This document shows positions 35,730 through 48,742 of a stretch of DNA of 64,000 nucleotides, one piece after another. Below the pieces are notes generated by a model. It was not told the origin of the DNA. It did no database searches and worked only from the letters and a program-made list of their open reading frames with translations. Positions within the stretch are counted from its first letter, which is position 1. The number at the start of each line of letters is the position of its first letter. Location: assembly GCF_905147045.1 (NCBI RefSeq), contig NC_065896.1, positions 7,279,001 to 7,343,000 of the forward strand, written 5' to 3'. The stretch is from Nymphalis io (lineage: Eukaryota; Arthropoda; Insecta; Lepidoptera; Nymphalidae). Made by a program: the position numbers and the translations under genes.

Positions 35730-36174
35730 ATTGACAGCTGACATTTGCATTATAATACAGGCAGAATGGTCGTCATGACATCATTATATTAACAGCTGAC
35801 ATTTTCACTGTAATATTGACAGACTGATCGTAATGACATCATTATATTAACTGCTGACATTTGCACTGTAATATTGACAGAATGGTCGTCATGACATCAT
35901 TATATTAACAGCTGACATTTGCACTGTAATATTGACAGTCTGGTCGTAATGACATCATTATATTGACAGCTGACTTTTGCATTGTAATACAGGCAGAATG
36001 GTCGTCATGACATCATTATATTAACATCTGACATTTGCAATGTAATATTGACAGACTGGTCATCATGACATCATTCTATTAACAGCTGACATTTGCACTG
36101 TAATATTGACAGACTGGTCGTCAGAATATCATTATATTGACAGCTGATATTTGCATTATAATACAGGCAGATGT
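35730..36174. repeat. 58-bp tandem repeat (minisatellite), about 7.7 copies
   Basis: Units start at 35730, 35788, 35846, 35904, 35962, 36020, 36078 and 36136, each exactly 58 bp, with the last one partial. The unit core is ATTAACAGCTGACATTTGCA followed by CTGTAATATTGACAGA and TCGTCATGACATCATTAT. Units 1, 5 and 8 share a variant, CATTATAATACAGGCAG. Confidence 0.95.
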
Positions 36175-38899
36175 AGTGTATGTATGTATTGCTGGAGTAG
36201 TGTATGTACTACGTGGTATTGCTATTGCTGATTAACGTTATTATTATATGTCGTTAACGATGTTTCTGGTTGATCGGTGGTACCGATATCACGACCGAAT
36301 GTTGCAGTGCGTTGAGGAGGCAGATTATATCTCTTGTGTAGTTTACATTGTGCAAATAATGATCTGGGTTTTGTGCTGGTTTAGGAAATTAAACAACAGG
36401 TGCGTTGCTTGCTGTAGGCTAAAGATAAGTTTTATATTCACTATGGAGTTATAGATTTAAGTAAAGCGTAATACGTAAAGCGTATAAGAGTTATACAAAT
36501 AGGATAGGGATGCGTTCGGTTTAGTTATGTCTTAGTTTTAAGTAGGGCACTGTGTTTATAGGTTACAATATAATAAGATATATTTATATTTTATAAACAA
36601 TACTAAAATAAACACATGAGCTTACTGAGATAAAGCATAAACCATATTATATTTAAGTCAAGAGTAAGAGGTGTTGAAGGAAATGGGACCGGTATCTCAT
36701 TACTGAAATTGCTTACAATTTCTGTCAATTAATTTAATTTGCATTTATTAACCAAATAAATACATAAAAAAAATTATAAGAAAAACGTATTAAATGATAA
36801 ACATAGTTTTATTTGACTCTTCTTTGTTGAACATATAAACTCTGAAGCTCGAAAAGAACACGGTTATTACGAAAACATCATTATTAAGATCCTAACTAAC
36901 TAGACGAAATCACGAGCCAATGTGCTATTTAAATAATAAAAATATGAATATTTTTTTATAATTAAGGTAGACAGGGATTAGTTACAATATTCATACCTAT
37001 ATCAGGTATAATAAGGAGGTACTCCTTGCATTATTTGATTACTGGTATCCGCTCGAGGCTTTTTTCGCCCACAAATAAATTAACAAGCAGACCCACTTTC
37101 ACATTTATAATATTAGTGATAATTTGGTATTTTGTAAGTTATTTCAGTTAACTACTAAAAATCTAAATCCAATGTATCTAAACAATAATTATGTAACTAT
37201 TATTAGTCTTCTATTTACAACAAGCGAAATGGTCTAAAATTTAATATATCTTTTGAAGGAATCCTATTATCGTGTAAATCAATTATATTCTTCAGCTTGT
37301 TTCCTTCTAATCTGGTGTATTAAGAGAGGATAAAGCAAAATTGCTTAACTTTTATTTAATATTGTACGGGTAAAATCAGTTCAATCCAGAATTACAAATA
37401 AAAGTATTGTACGTAATGTACATTATATTTTAAAAGGTTGTCTTTGGTAAAACATAAAAATTGTCAATAAAAAAATTCGCGAAATGTCTTCTAGTCTTTA
37501 GAGTAAAGGATATTGAGTTTCACTTTATTTTTGTAACGACAAAAGCTATTGGCGTTTAATACCTATATTCGCGAAAAACCAAAGCTCACACAATAAAGGT
37601 TTCGTGTAAATAAAATAATACATAGTTTTCCTAAGTATCTATAGTAAATAATACATAGAAATACAATCTTCTTTTTTTAATTTAACGGCGCCTAATGGAA
37701 CCGTAGACAGTGGTGTAAGCGTACAACGCGGTAGGGACTCCGCTCTCATTCATACCACTTTCTTATTGCGCTATCAAGTGGGCGAGTTAAGTTATCATAG
37801 CACAGTGTAAAGAATGAAGAAGTTCCTTAACATAGAGTTTCGGAATTAAAATAAATAAATAATAATAATTTTCTTATTATTATAATAGTATATATAAACG
37901 AATTGGAGTGTAGGCACCGTGCGCACGAGGCGGTAGTGAGGGGCAAGATGACATAAGATAGCTTCATGCCGTTTGCTGTCATAAAAGTCGGTTTTTCCCA
38001 AAGGCCCGACAGTAAATATTTCACATAAAAAATAAATTTTAATAAAATTTCATTTGAACAATGCACACGTTTTTAATATATTCCGTGCGATCTCATAGAA
38101 TATAACTTTGTATTATCTTGTATGTTATATAAATTGCCCACCTAGCGGCCGACTGTGACAAATGACATAGCACTGTTCGCTGTTGACCCTATACCTTTAC
38201 TTTGACGCCTGTTTGTTTTATTCAACCGTATTGTGAATTCATGAATATGCGATGCACTCCGAACTTTACATTTACTAGTGTTCGCACGTAACGCGCGATT
38301 TTGTATGCAAAACGTAATTATATTTATAGTTATAGTGGTAGACTCAATAGCTCAATAGGAACAGGACTTTTAGCGATGTAAAGGATCAAGAGTTGTATCC
38401 TGTATTGTATCATGACTGCTTGGACTATTATCTTTTTTACTTATATAAAAAACTTTACCATTTCAGAAAAAATAAATGCGAATACTATGAATATTGATAT
38501 ATATTTAAAGATGTTTTTAGCCGGCTTCAAAAAGCCTGCCATTTTTATACCTCGATAGCTCTACAGATTGTGAGCCGATTTTGTTAAATCTTTTTTATTC
38601 GATCAGATCGAATCGAATTTGATTAAACCTAGAGGGAGATCAAATTTTAATATGAAAAAAACATCCCCAAAATTTTAATAAATGAGAGGGCTGGTGTATT
38701 CGTCACGTGCTCTGTATATTACTCTTAATACTACTATTTTTAATGATACAATTCCACTTTAAGAGTCCTATGTAAATTAGAATAGAAATTTAGTTAAGCT
38801 TCCATCAATATATTATAAATGGCTAAAAAGAGCCAGTGCCATTAGTAGGGAGTTTAATATTAATATTTAATTTAGAAACTAAATTACCCCAAAAAATAA
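36175..38899. other. AT-rich DNA with minor repeat relics
   Basis: A 68-codon frame at 36248-36454, a possible Helitron 5' end (minus) near 37100-37120, a GC-richer patch at 37685-38000 and a repeat shared with 14438 (GCTGTTGACCC) at about 38180. None is supported as a gene. Confidence 0.4.
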
Positions 38900-39206
38900 A
38901 CTACCGTAACAGCCTGTGAATGTCCCACTGCTGGGCTAAAGGCCTCCTCTCCTCTTTTTGAGGAGAAGGTTTGGAGCTTATTCCACCACGCTGCTCCAAT
39001 GCGGGTTGGTAGAATTCACATGTGGCAGAATTTCAGTGAAATTAGACACATGCAGGTTTCCTCACGATGTTTGCCTTCCCCGTAAAGCACGAGATAAATT
39101 ATAATCAAAAATTAAGCACATGAAAATTCAGTGGTGCTTGCCCGGGTTTGAACTCACGATCATCGGTTAAGATTCACGCGTTCTAACCACAGGGCCATCT
39201 CGGCTA
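38900..39206 (-). mobile_element. SINE family A, full length
   Basis: A reversed full copy from AACAGCCTGTGAATGTCCCA to GGGCCATCTCGGCT. Confidence 0.86.
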
Positions 39207-39274
39207 AAAAATAAAATAAAAAAAAATATATTTTAAAAAATTAAAAAATCTACTATAAAAATGTTCCTAGTAAG

Positions 39275-39568
39275 TTTTTTTTTTATAGAATAGGAAGGTG
39301 GACGAGCATATGAGCCACCTGATGGTAAGTGGTCACCAAACGCCCTTAGACATTGGCATTGTAAGAAATGTCAACCATCGCTTATAGGCAATGCGCCACC
39401 AACCTTGGGAACTAAGATGTTATGTCCCTTGTGCCTGTAATTACACTGGCTCACTCACCCTTCAAACCGGAACACAACAATATCAAGTATTGCTGTTTTG
39501 CGGTAGAATATCTGATGAGTGGGTGGTACCTACCCAGACGAGCTTGCACAAAGCCCTACCACCAGTGA
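39275..39568 (-). mobile_element. SINE family B, full length, young
   Basis: A T-run followed by TATAGAATAGGAAGGTGGAC through to CACAAAGCCCTACCACCAGT. It is almost identical to 59374-59670. Confidence 0.87.
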
Positions 39569-40714
39569 AGTACTCCAAAATATTATAATATTACACTAAA
39601 AATATAAAATTATATAATTTTAATATAAGTTGCTAGTTATAAGTTGCTAGTTATATTTTAATATAAGTTAACAGCGGAATTTAAAGAAAACATGCAATGA
39701 AAGGCGAAATGAGTCACTAGTAAAATTAAACAAATCACTACAAATCGTTATTTGATGTTATTTACAGCACGAACTTAATAACCTAAGTACGAAATATTAT
39801 CAAATATTTAATAATAATAATATTAAATAACTACATTATACACGATACCACCATACATAAACGTAATAGTCTCATATTCATTTAACAATGTTAGATAGAT
39901 ACTGACAGACGGAGAAAAGATTGAAATATAAACCTGAAGCTTGGTCCACGTTCCTAAATAAGTCACGTTTGCCATTAAGCCTCGATATCCATTTGTTACG
40001 AAACGAAATTGGACTGACGTGCAATATATGACAAAGAAAACGAACAAAGCGGATTAACTATAAATTTATATTGCAAACCATATTATTAGGACTTATTAAT
40101 GCAGCATTAGATATCTTTACCTGCTATTTATTGGTACGACCAGTGTGTATGCTCGGCTGGATATTAAATCATCACTATCATCTCAGCCGGAAGACGTCCA
40201 CATTCATTGTCCAAGGGTTTTGATCCTCACAAGATTGTTGTTCCAGCTTGTAGGATGCCTGTTCACTTTGTGTCTTAAGTTTAAAGACATGTATGAGAAC
40301 AGAGGTTACATAATGTGTACTATTAAATTCGCCATTCCATCTTAAGAACTATGTTTTAGGTAGTTAGGAAGTGTTAATAATTTTAATAGGTGGGTATTTT
40401 TAAGTGAATTTTAAATATAACTTGATGAAATTTACACAATTAAAAATTTAATTACATTATAATAATACGAAATAAATAAAACAAAACATGAAAATAAAAA
40501 TAAAAAATAGGCTGAATAATTAGGCTTAAGTTTAATAATAATAATAATAAAAAGTTTCCGCTTATTATTCATGTATAAAGATATATATTAGGAATGAAAA
40601 AACTGTTTTTACCCACCTAACTCATTGTATTGGCAAAAAGTGATCGTAATATAATTAGCTAGTTTTATTTTGAATGAGGTGTACAATTGTGCACCTTCAA
40701 AAGTTATTTCATTT

Positions 40715-41008
40715 CACTGGTGGAAGCTCGTCTGGGTAGGTACCACCTACTCATCAGATGTTCTACCGCAAAACAGCAGTACTTAGTATTGCTGTGTTCC
40801 GGCTTGAAGGGTGAGTGAGCCAGTGTATTTTCAGGCACAAAGGACATAACGTCTTAGTTCCCAAGGTTGGTGGCGCATTGGTGATGTAAGCGATGGTTAA
40901 CATTTCTTACAATGCCAATGTCTATGGGCGTTGGTGACCACCTACCATCAGGTGGCCCTAGGTGGCGGACGAGCATATTCATCCGCCTTCCTATTCTATA
41001 AAAAAAGT
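40715..41008 (+). mobile_element. SINE family B, full length
   Basis: It runs from ACTGGTGGAAGCTCGTCTGG to CCTTCCTATTCTATAAAAAA in forward orientation. Confidence 0.86.
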
Positions 41009-41239
41009 TATACTTTTTTGCCGTAATTAGTTTTAGTTTTGGGCAAAACAAAAAATCTCGCACAACGGCTACGTATGGTGCGACTAGTTATTTATTTCAA
41101 TTTCGTAAAGGACATGTCAGTATGTATAGCTTTGCTTAAGGTTTTATTAATATAAATACATGTACTATAAATATATAATTGTTTATAAAATTTATTTGTA
41201 GGTGTTAAAAACTAATTGTTAAAATCATTTTTATAATTT

Positions 41240-42010
41240 TATTTTGAGCTTTTTGAGTGTTTTGTTTTCGTAGCACCTCCCCAGATCTCAATTAAATACA
41301 ATAAATGGGGTTTTACTAAAGCATCGTTGATTTTATGACGTAATTTGTAGGAAATACATCTGACTATGTTACGAAGTTGTCCAGTTAGAACGGAAATTTT
41401 TCTTTTTATGTTTTCTATATGTACAATCCATGTTAAAGCACTATCTATTTTTAGGCCAAGATAACTTTCTCTGGTTTTTTGCTGTAAAGGTATATCATTA
41501 ATCGTAAGAGGGTCAAACAGCGGAATAATTTTGTTTTTAGCTTTAAATATTACATAACATGTTTTAGAAATATTAATTGTTAATAAATTATGTCGGAACC
41601 AGGAAAAAGATTGTTTAAATCCCGTTGTACTTGTGAGATAATGTCGTTTACGGAGTTTCCAAAATAAAATAAACAGGTATCGTCTACGTAGAGGGTTAGA
41701 TGTCCTAGTAGTCCTATTTTCTGTATTTTATTGATATAGATTAAGAATAAGTAAAGGGTTTTAAATAGACTCTTGCGGTTCACGAGTTACAGGTACGGCA
41801 ATGTTTTGATAATTATTATCCATTTTTACAACATGAAATATGTTATGTTAATAAGATATAGATTTTTAAGACGTTTCCCGTAACATTTAAAGTTTCTAAT
41901 TTTTTTAACAGTAAGTTACGACGCGTCGAGCGCCTTTTTTAAATCAATAAACGTACCTAGAACTATGTTTTTATTGTCCATATTTCGTTTTAATATTGTA
42001 ATTAAGAAAC
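41240..42010 (-). mobile_element. Degenerate LINE reverse transcriptase
   Basis: The minus strand shows FIDLKKALDAS (motif A, near 41930-41960), LTLYVDDTCLFYFGNS (YVDD box, near 41690), then KTRESYLGLKIDSALTWIVH and LVKPHLLYLIEIWGGATKT, the thumb and connection region of a non-LTR reverse transcriptase. The stretch between motifs A and C is deleted. Confidence 0.85.
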
Positions 42011-42586
42011 TAAACTAAACTAAGTACATATTCGAAGTGAGTGTATTACTTTTGGACCTAAATCCATATTTCTGTTTTTAAATAATAAATAATAATTAAT
42101 ATTACCGGTCTATGCGGCCATCGTGATTCGAAGAGGAAACAGTATCGGTTGTTATTATTTATGACTGCAGCAATAATAATACTACAATCTCTTTCTTGGC
42201 GCTATTATTCACAAAGCTTAACAAAGAAGATTGTTTATGTCTAAGGGATTTAACTCTTTATACCATAAGGATTAAATAAATTTCTTAAAATGCGTAATTG
42301 TAATGCTCGAGGCTTATTACTTGAACTTGTAATAAGAGAAGAATATAATATTTACATACGTTTCTTTAGTCTGTTGTTTTGTATTTTTACATTTTATAGG
42401 GCATACAAAGCCCTTTTTTTTGAATAATGAATATAATGAAATCCAAGTATACAAAACTTGGAACCAGATTTATTTCCACCGTCAACAACAATAACAATTT
42501 AGTATAAAAATTACAAGGGCTTTCCTTTTTTAACTTAAAAAACGATGTATTATATAGTTTTGTTGAATAATATTTATTATAAATGA

Positions 42587-42640
42587 GAGCTAAGATGGCC
42601 CAGTGGTTAGAACACCTGAACTTTAACGAAGATTGTGGTC
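42587..42640 (+). mobile_element. SINE family A head fragment
   Basis: GAGCTAAGATGGCCCAGTGG then TTAGAACACCTGAACTTTAA: the A-box half of the tRNA-like head only. Confidence 0.6.
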
Positions 42641-43745
42641 CCAAATTGTATTTATATATTGAATGTATATGACTTTACTTCATGATTTCTTACAATATTT
42701 ATGAAAAAATATTTGTAAACATACAATGCCGTAATCTATCCTATAGCTCTCTCTTGTTGCAGAGGATTCGGAAGTTATTTTAAAACGCCTTTACGGTTTG
42801 TGGGTATGCCGACTTGAGCACAAGATGAATTATTTAATAATACTAATTTAGTTTATAAAATGTTATTAAATCGGATTAAAAATCACGACCGTTAAGCTCA
42901 CATGCTTTTATCTACGTTCATATTGGACCCAATAATTTTAATTTTTATAACTCGTAAGCAAAATCAATACGTATTTTAACGAGCAACCAATAACGGATTG
43001 AAATATTACTCTAGTATTTATTAAAATGAGGATAACAATTATAGTTCAAATTATTTTGATTTTAAAAGCCGGACGAACTAATTATACTGGAACATCGTTT
43101 GAGTAATTACTAATTTTAATGAAATGCCACCACATAATGATTGTGAATCACATGTAATTTATCAAATAATATTATGTTTAACATATATGCCTAAAATTAA
43201 ACCATATTTGTTATTTGGTAAATTGTAGTGTTTATAAATGAAAAGGTTTTTGTTATTATAAAAATAATATAATCTTAAACAGCATGGAATGGCAATGGCA
43301 TTTAATTTTCCCTCAGCTAATGTAATTATGGAATTAATATTCATTACCTATGTATTTTTTTCGGCCTAAAATTTTCCGTTACCCTGTATAATTTAATTAA
43401 TAATAACTAATTGAAACTACAGCTTGAATATATTAAAGATTTTTCTTAATAAGACCGGAATAAGATAAAAAGCGTTGTTGCTTTCGTTAATATATTTGGG
43501 TTTTAGGATTTTTTAAATATAATACAAAAACTAGGTTAAAGCCGCGAGTTACATACTGTTTTAAATATAAAATTGACTATTTTTAAATATTAAATAAAAA
43601 AAAGAATTTCAAGCATTTATAAAATTCATTTCTTGTAGTTTCTCGATTGTAAATTCAATTTCTTCAACAACGCTGAAACCTAATAATATATTCAGTTATA
43701 AAGCTAACATTGTGTATATTTTAAATTTATAAAATATACACCTAC

Positions 43746-44015
43746 TGATGATGATCTCCTCCTGACCGATTTCGGCCATGGCGGCCTATCTCAAGAGAAA
43801 TTATTCAACTGCACATGTCATCGTACACAAGTGTGTGCGCTATTATATGTGACTCCCTTATTCTCAAAATCCGATGGGACGGTAAACCGACACGACTTGA
43901 AAGTCTTCAACAAATCCATTTTTTTTTTGTATTGGCCGATTTGGGGGTTGAATACAGTACTCCGGGATCTGCGGTCTTATATCTAGCCACAAAGCGACGA
44001 GGCAGTTATCTATAT
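43746..44015 (-). mobile_element. SINE family D
   Basis: Reversed copy: CGGCCTATCTCAAGAGA, CACAAGTGTGTGCGC, AATCCGATGGGACGG and, at the far end, GACGAGGCAGT (head). Confidence 0.72.
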
Positions 44016-44883
44016 TTATAACTTGTGTATATATAACTATTATATATAACTTGTGGTGCTGGTGCCTCGGCTAAGTTTCACGTGCTCTATCAAACTAGCC
44101 ATCATGGCATTTTTATATATTACTTGCTACTAGTCTCAATTTTAAATGGGTAGAATAAAGATCTACACAAAATGGTTATATTGAAAGAAAATGTTAAAAT
44201 TAGGCCTTTCCTTGTCCAGGTTTAGGGAGCTTACTACACTTACTCCAAATGCTGGTGTACATAAATGTAACACAGTCATCCAACACGCTTAGACTTCTTC
44301 TTCTTTACTTATCAATTAATGAAATCATAACTGAAGTTAATATTTTAAACTTTGAAATGAATTAATTAACGCTGTGTTTGTGCACATCACGTAAGAGACA
44401 ATCATGATAATATATCTGGAACTATTGTTATTCTGTCGTCGACGCTAGAATTCTGTATTCCATACTTGGTTGGACGTGCCAACTAGGATGTCCCATTAAT
44501 CTATAATTATATAAATAAATGTTGTTATATTTGTATGAGGTTATTAGTTTTAGTCACCGCTTGACTGATCGCCATGAATACTCACTTTTTTTCGATCAAG
44601 TCGTTATACTATTCACTTTATTGTAACTAGGCATTAGATGGCGCTGCAGCTCATCAACTTTTGTACCGACCAAAAGATCGCTATATCAATCGATATATAT
44701 TTAGGCCGAGCATTAGCTGATTACATATAATTATGTGATTTGTTCGCTTTACGATAAAGATTATTACTATTTTGATAATACATGTGTTTATCAAAATAAT
44801 AATAATCTGTATGTATATTCATGTCCAAACTTATAACATTATCATTTAATGGTACGTATACTTTATGCGTTTATTAGTTTTGG

Positions 44884-45090
44884 GCAAACCCGTCTGGGTA
44901 GGTACCACCCACTCATCGCATTCTAACACCAAACAGTAATAAATCGTTAGTATTGTTGTGTTCCGGTTAGAAGGGTGAGTGAGCCAGTGTAACTACAAGT
45001 ACAAGAGACATAACTTCTTCATTCCCAAGGTTGGGGGCGCAAAGTAAGTAATAGTTAATATTCGTTACAGTGTATTAGTACGAATGTCTA
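44884..45090 (+). mobile_element. SINE family B, diverged
   Basis: CGTCTGGGTAGGTACCACCC, GAAGGGTGAGTGAGCCAGTG and TTCCCAAGGTTGGGGGC are visible, with deletions. Confidence 0.7.
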
Positions 45091-45399
45091 TGATATATTT
45101 CATTTAATTTACTTATTAAGTCGGTAAATTAAATTTAAATGTAATTGATAAATATATACACTCACTATTTAGTAAACCTTAATTCCGGATAATTAACGAT
45201 CGGAAAGCTATTTCATATAAATCAAAATAAATTCTTCATCGAAAATTATAAACACAAATTCGCAAGCATTTAAAATCATCACATAGTTTTCAAAATTTTC
45301 TAAGTTAGTTGTTGCTTATACATTTGTTTTGGAATGAAATTCTTTTACAAATTATTTACGCTTCAGTATAATAAATGTATAAATTAATCTCTCTCGGGT

Positions 45400-45760
45400 C
45401 GTATCGGCTAGAAGACTCATCGATCTATGGAAGTTAGGGATTGCAGAATATTCCGATTTTTGAGCACACATTATAGTATCTCTAGAATTAGAGAGAAGAG
45501 TATTGAGCGTATGGAAAAAAGACAAAATACAGTTAAAGAAGATAAAAAGAAAAACTAAATTTAAAAAAGTCCAAACAGTATGGAGAAAATTAAGATAACA
45601 TCGAGTGAAAATAAAGTGACTTTTCTTTGATTAAAACCCACAAGATAGGCGAGGAAGTCAGTTAAAGCGATGGGACGATAATTTTGCGAAAGTAGCAGGT
45701 CCGGAGTGAATACGTACGTACGGATAGCTTATAGGAAATGACAGAATCACTTGTGCAAGA
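45400..45760 (+). mobile_element. Degenerate LINE pol 3' relic
   Basis: The plus strand, with stops, recalls a LINE C-terminus: RRGSQLKRWDDNFAKVAGPE followed by IRTY. No intact frame remains. Confidence 0.5.
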
Positions 45761-47841
45761 GATATTATACAGCACACGTATGCCTACAAACACAGGCGCA
45801 CTATTTATTCCTTCACTCGTATAATGTTGACCGGAGAGAGATATTTCTGTTCCTGAGGCTTGCGAGAGTATATAAGAGGTCATAGATAATACCGACAAGT
45901 TAATATCCTGACTGACTATCGAATAACTGCTAAAGCTATACAAGACATAGATACTTAACATTTTGAGAGATGATTTAGCGAAATGTTGATGTAAGCTACA
46001 TCTCCTCAATCTTAAGCTACATTCTATCCTCTCATTGCCATTAACCCCGATGGACTGCTAAAGATGTCGCTATCTAGAAACCGTCTTATACGAGTATATA
46101 TGTTTAATTTATAATCATTTCATGATCATTTTGTTTAAGGACATTTTTAAAAATAAATTTTGTTAAACTATTTACTATAAAATATATTATAACTATGTGG
46201 CCAAGAACAACATTACCTTAATAAATTCTTTATTGAGAATCTATTTAATTAGAACATATATAAAAAACTATATTACTGAGTTTACTTAGATTTCAAATAT
46301 ATAATATAACTTCTATTGATTCTCCACAAATTTTGCAAAGAAAAGTTTTCAGGAACGTACTAAATAAATATAAATAAAACTTGGTAACCTATTCTTAATA
46401 CTCTTGGAAACTTTATTTAAGACAACATTAACAAAATATATTAAGTTTTATTTTAAAGGTTAATTATGTGTTTTGCTAACTTCAATGACAGTAAGCCCCA
46501 TATTTAACAATGTCATCTCAGCATTTACATGTCTGCTTGCGTTCCCAAGAGGGAAGTCTTTCTCCACTATTATTCTCTATATTTATAAGTTATTCCATCA
46601 CATTACTTCCAAATGTAAATGTTCTTTATACATATAAATTTGTTTGAAAACGACTAACAACTTTATGCTCAGTCTAAGTTAACAAACGATCCCTGATATC
46701 TAGTGATAACTGAATAATGCTCTACTTTTGGCCCCTCAAAATATTGTTCTGATCTGAGAAACTAAACTTTCTACCTGTCAAACAACTCAGAAATCATAGA
46801 ATCTTACAATTCACTATATTTTAAATTGAATAAGCCAGGAGCCTGAATACCTTAAAATCAAATTAATCATCCTACGTCACCCCTATAACTGCTAAATTTG
46901 GTCTACTGATAACCCGTTCCTTCGTAATCCACCATGGCGTACTTATTACCTTCCTATTCACTCTGAGATTGTGAGGCTTTGAAACTAACGTCCCATTGAC
47001 GCAAGAAAAGCGATCACTAAAAAGTAATTTAAGTATAAGGTTAAAAGCCCTTTTCTCACGCTACAGTGTACACAGTAATCTCTTTGCGTACAATTTCTTC
47101 CCTCATTTAGTTTCTCCCTTGAATTAAGTCCATTCGTTTTGTTTCTTTCTTCTTTTTTCCCTGTTATGACTAGTGCGAGTTAATTTTTGTCGCAATTATG
47201 TTTTAGTTTATGTATTGATTAGTCATTAGTTGCTCATTATTGCTATTATTATTTATATTTTGTGTTGTTTTCACCATATTTTCAACTTTGGGTGTACAGG
47301 ACGAGGATAAGATTTACCATTGTCTGTTTTGCATCATTTGTATAATAAATAAACAATCTGATATTATTATTTTTATTCTATAAAAAGCAATATTTTTATG
47401 TTTCTTGCACGTTTCTTAGAAAAAATATAAATTAAAATTAAAAAATTATCTTTGGAATATATAGAGAAAATGAATTTACTTTTTGTGACTTTTCAAAGTC
47501 GCGTTGTAAAACGAAACGTGCAAGTATTACGCGAACTTAGTCTTTTATAATTAAGGCGGGGCCATACTAGTTATTTATACAAGGGCAAAGGACTCACGTA
47601 GCAAATTGCGCCAAGACTACATCATGAATTGAAGGGTCGACGTCAAAACTACGGACTCGCAATATAATTCAGTAATAGCAGAGGCCGTGTGAATTAAGAA
47701 CTAAAATACACATAACAAAGCGAAACTCATATGAATAAATATTTTAAGCATCTATGTATATATGTCTATAAACCTTTTTGTATAATAGCACTGTGTATTA
47801 ATTCATTGTGTAATTTTACGCCATAACGATTCGGTATGTTA
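45761..47841. other. Gene-free AT-rich DNA
   Basis: No exon with splice signals and no recognised repeat was found. A 115-codon minus frame at 45662-46009 overlaps a LINE relic in the opposite sense and is discounted. Confidence 0.5.
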
Positions 47842-48022
47842 TTTTTTATAGAATAGGAAGGCGTACGAGCATATGGGTCACCTGATGGTAAGTAGTCATA
47901 TAGGCATTGGCATTGTAAGAAATGTTAACCATCGCTTACATAGCCAATGTGCCACCAACCTTGGGACCTAAGATTTTATGAGTGGGTATCCACCCAGGCG
48001 AGCACAAAGCACTACCACCAGT
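47842..48022 (-). mobile_element. SINE family B, internally deleted
   Basis: TATAGAATAGGAAGGCGTAC, GGTCACCTGATGGTAAGTAG and CACTACCACCAGT mark both ends. The middle is missing. Confidence 0.75.
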
Positions 48023-48674
48023 AATTACAAACAATATTAAAGATTAAACAGAAGACAATAATGACAGATTTTATAATTCACACATGTGAATGTGGAGGTG
48101 TACCCTTATTCATCGCTCTAGTAATTTGCAATAGGTTTCTAATATCTCTTAATTGACAGCCTAATAAAGTAGTCAACATAATAAAGAATATGTTGTAAAT
48201 AGAAATACGATCATAGCTATTAGAATTATTTTAGCTTGTTTAAAATATAACGTATTCAAGGTATCTTCTTATTGTTATCTTGCTGTAACATAATATGTAC
48301 AGAAGATTCGCTTCCTCGCTATCGTTTGTGTTTGATCCTATTAATTATTATTAATTAAAATTTGTTCTATAAATATTTGTGCCTATTTAGTCTTAATAAA
48401 AACTAAGACCTTTAATAACAATTTGTACGTTTTGCAATTATTGTAAGAAAACATAATTTTATAATTACTAAATTATTGATTACATCGAAAATAAAATTAC
48501 TGATAATTAAATACAATATACACAGTAGATATTTGTATTTTATTTACGCAATATCCATCGAAACCACCTAGATTTTAAAAGAAATTTGGTTAAAATATAT
48601 AAAAATCACTACGTATATCGTATCGTACTAAAAACCAACCAAACTACTTCTCATATAGTAATTTCAAAATAAAT
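48023..48674. other. ODAD4 5' flank
   Basis: AT-rich DNA that probably includes the promoter and 5' UTR. No TATA box or initiator could be singled out. Confidence 0.4.
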
Positions 48675-48742
48675 ATGAGAAAAAAGTTAGAGCCCGAAGA
48701 AAGACCAATATACAGTGTAGTGACCGTGTATCGTGAGAGAGG
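48675..48742 (+). CDS. ODAD4: ODAD4 exon 1 (start codon exon)
   Basis: ATG opens MRKKLEPEERPIYSVVTVYR and the exon ends ...GG before a consensus GTAAGT donor at 48743. It ends with two bases of a codon. Joining to 50479 completes a glycine and produces YRERGNYLQRL, which restores TPR1 with its conserved Gly. That joint frame and domain fit is why this short exon and start were chosen. Confidence 0.82.

Noticed and set aside
35730..36174. Possible CRISPR array
   Set aside because: Units are directly contiguous with no unique spacers; it is a eukaryotic minisatellite.
36248..36454. 68-codon plus-strand frame next to the 58-bp array
   Set aside because: Cys- and Trp-rich peptide without recognisable motif and no supporting signals.
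39391..39588. 65-codon frame, with a twin at 59492-59692
   Set aside because: Both lie wholly inside copies of the family B SINE.
45662..46009. 115-codon minus-strand frame
   Set aside because: The opposite strand carries the LINE-like RRGSQLKRWDDNFAKVAGPE relic, and the minus peptide is Ser/Tyr-rich with no motif.
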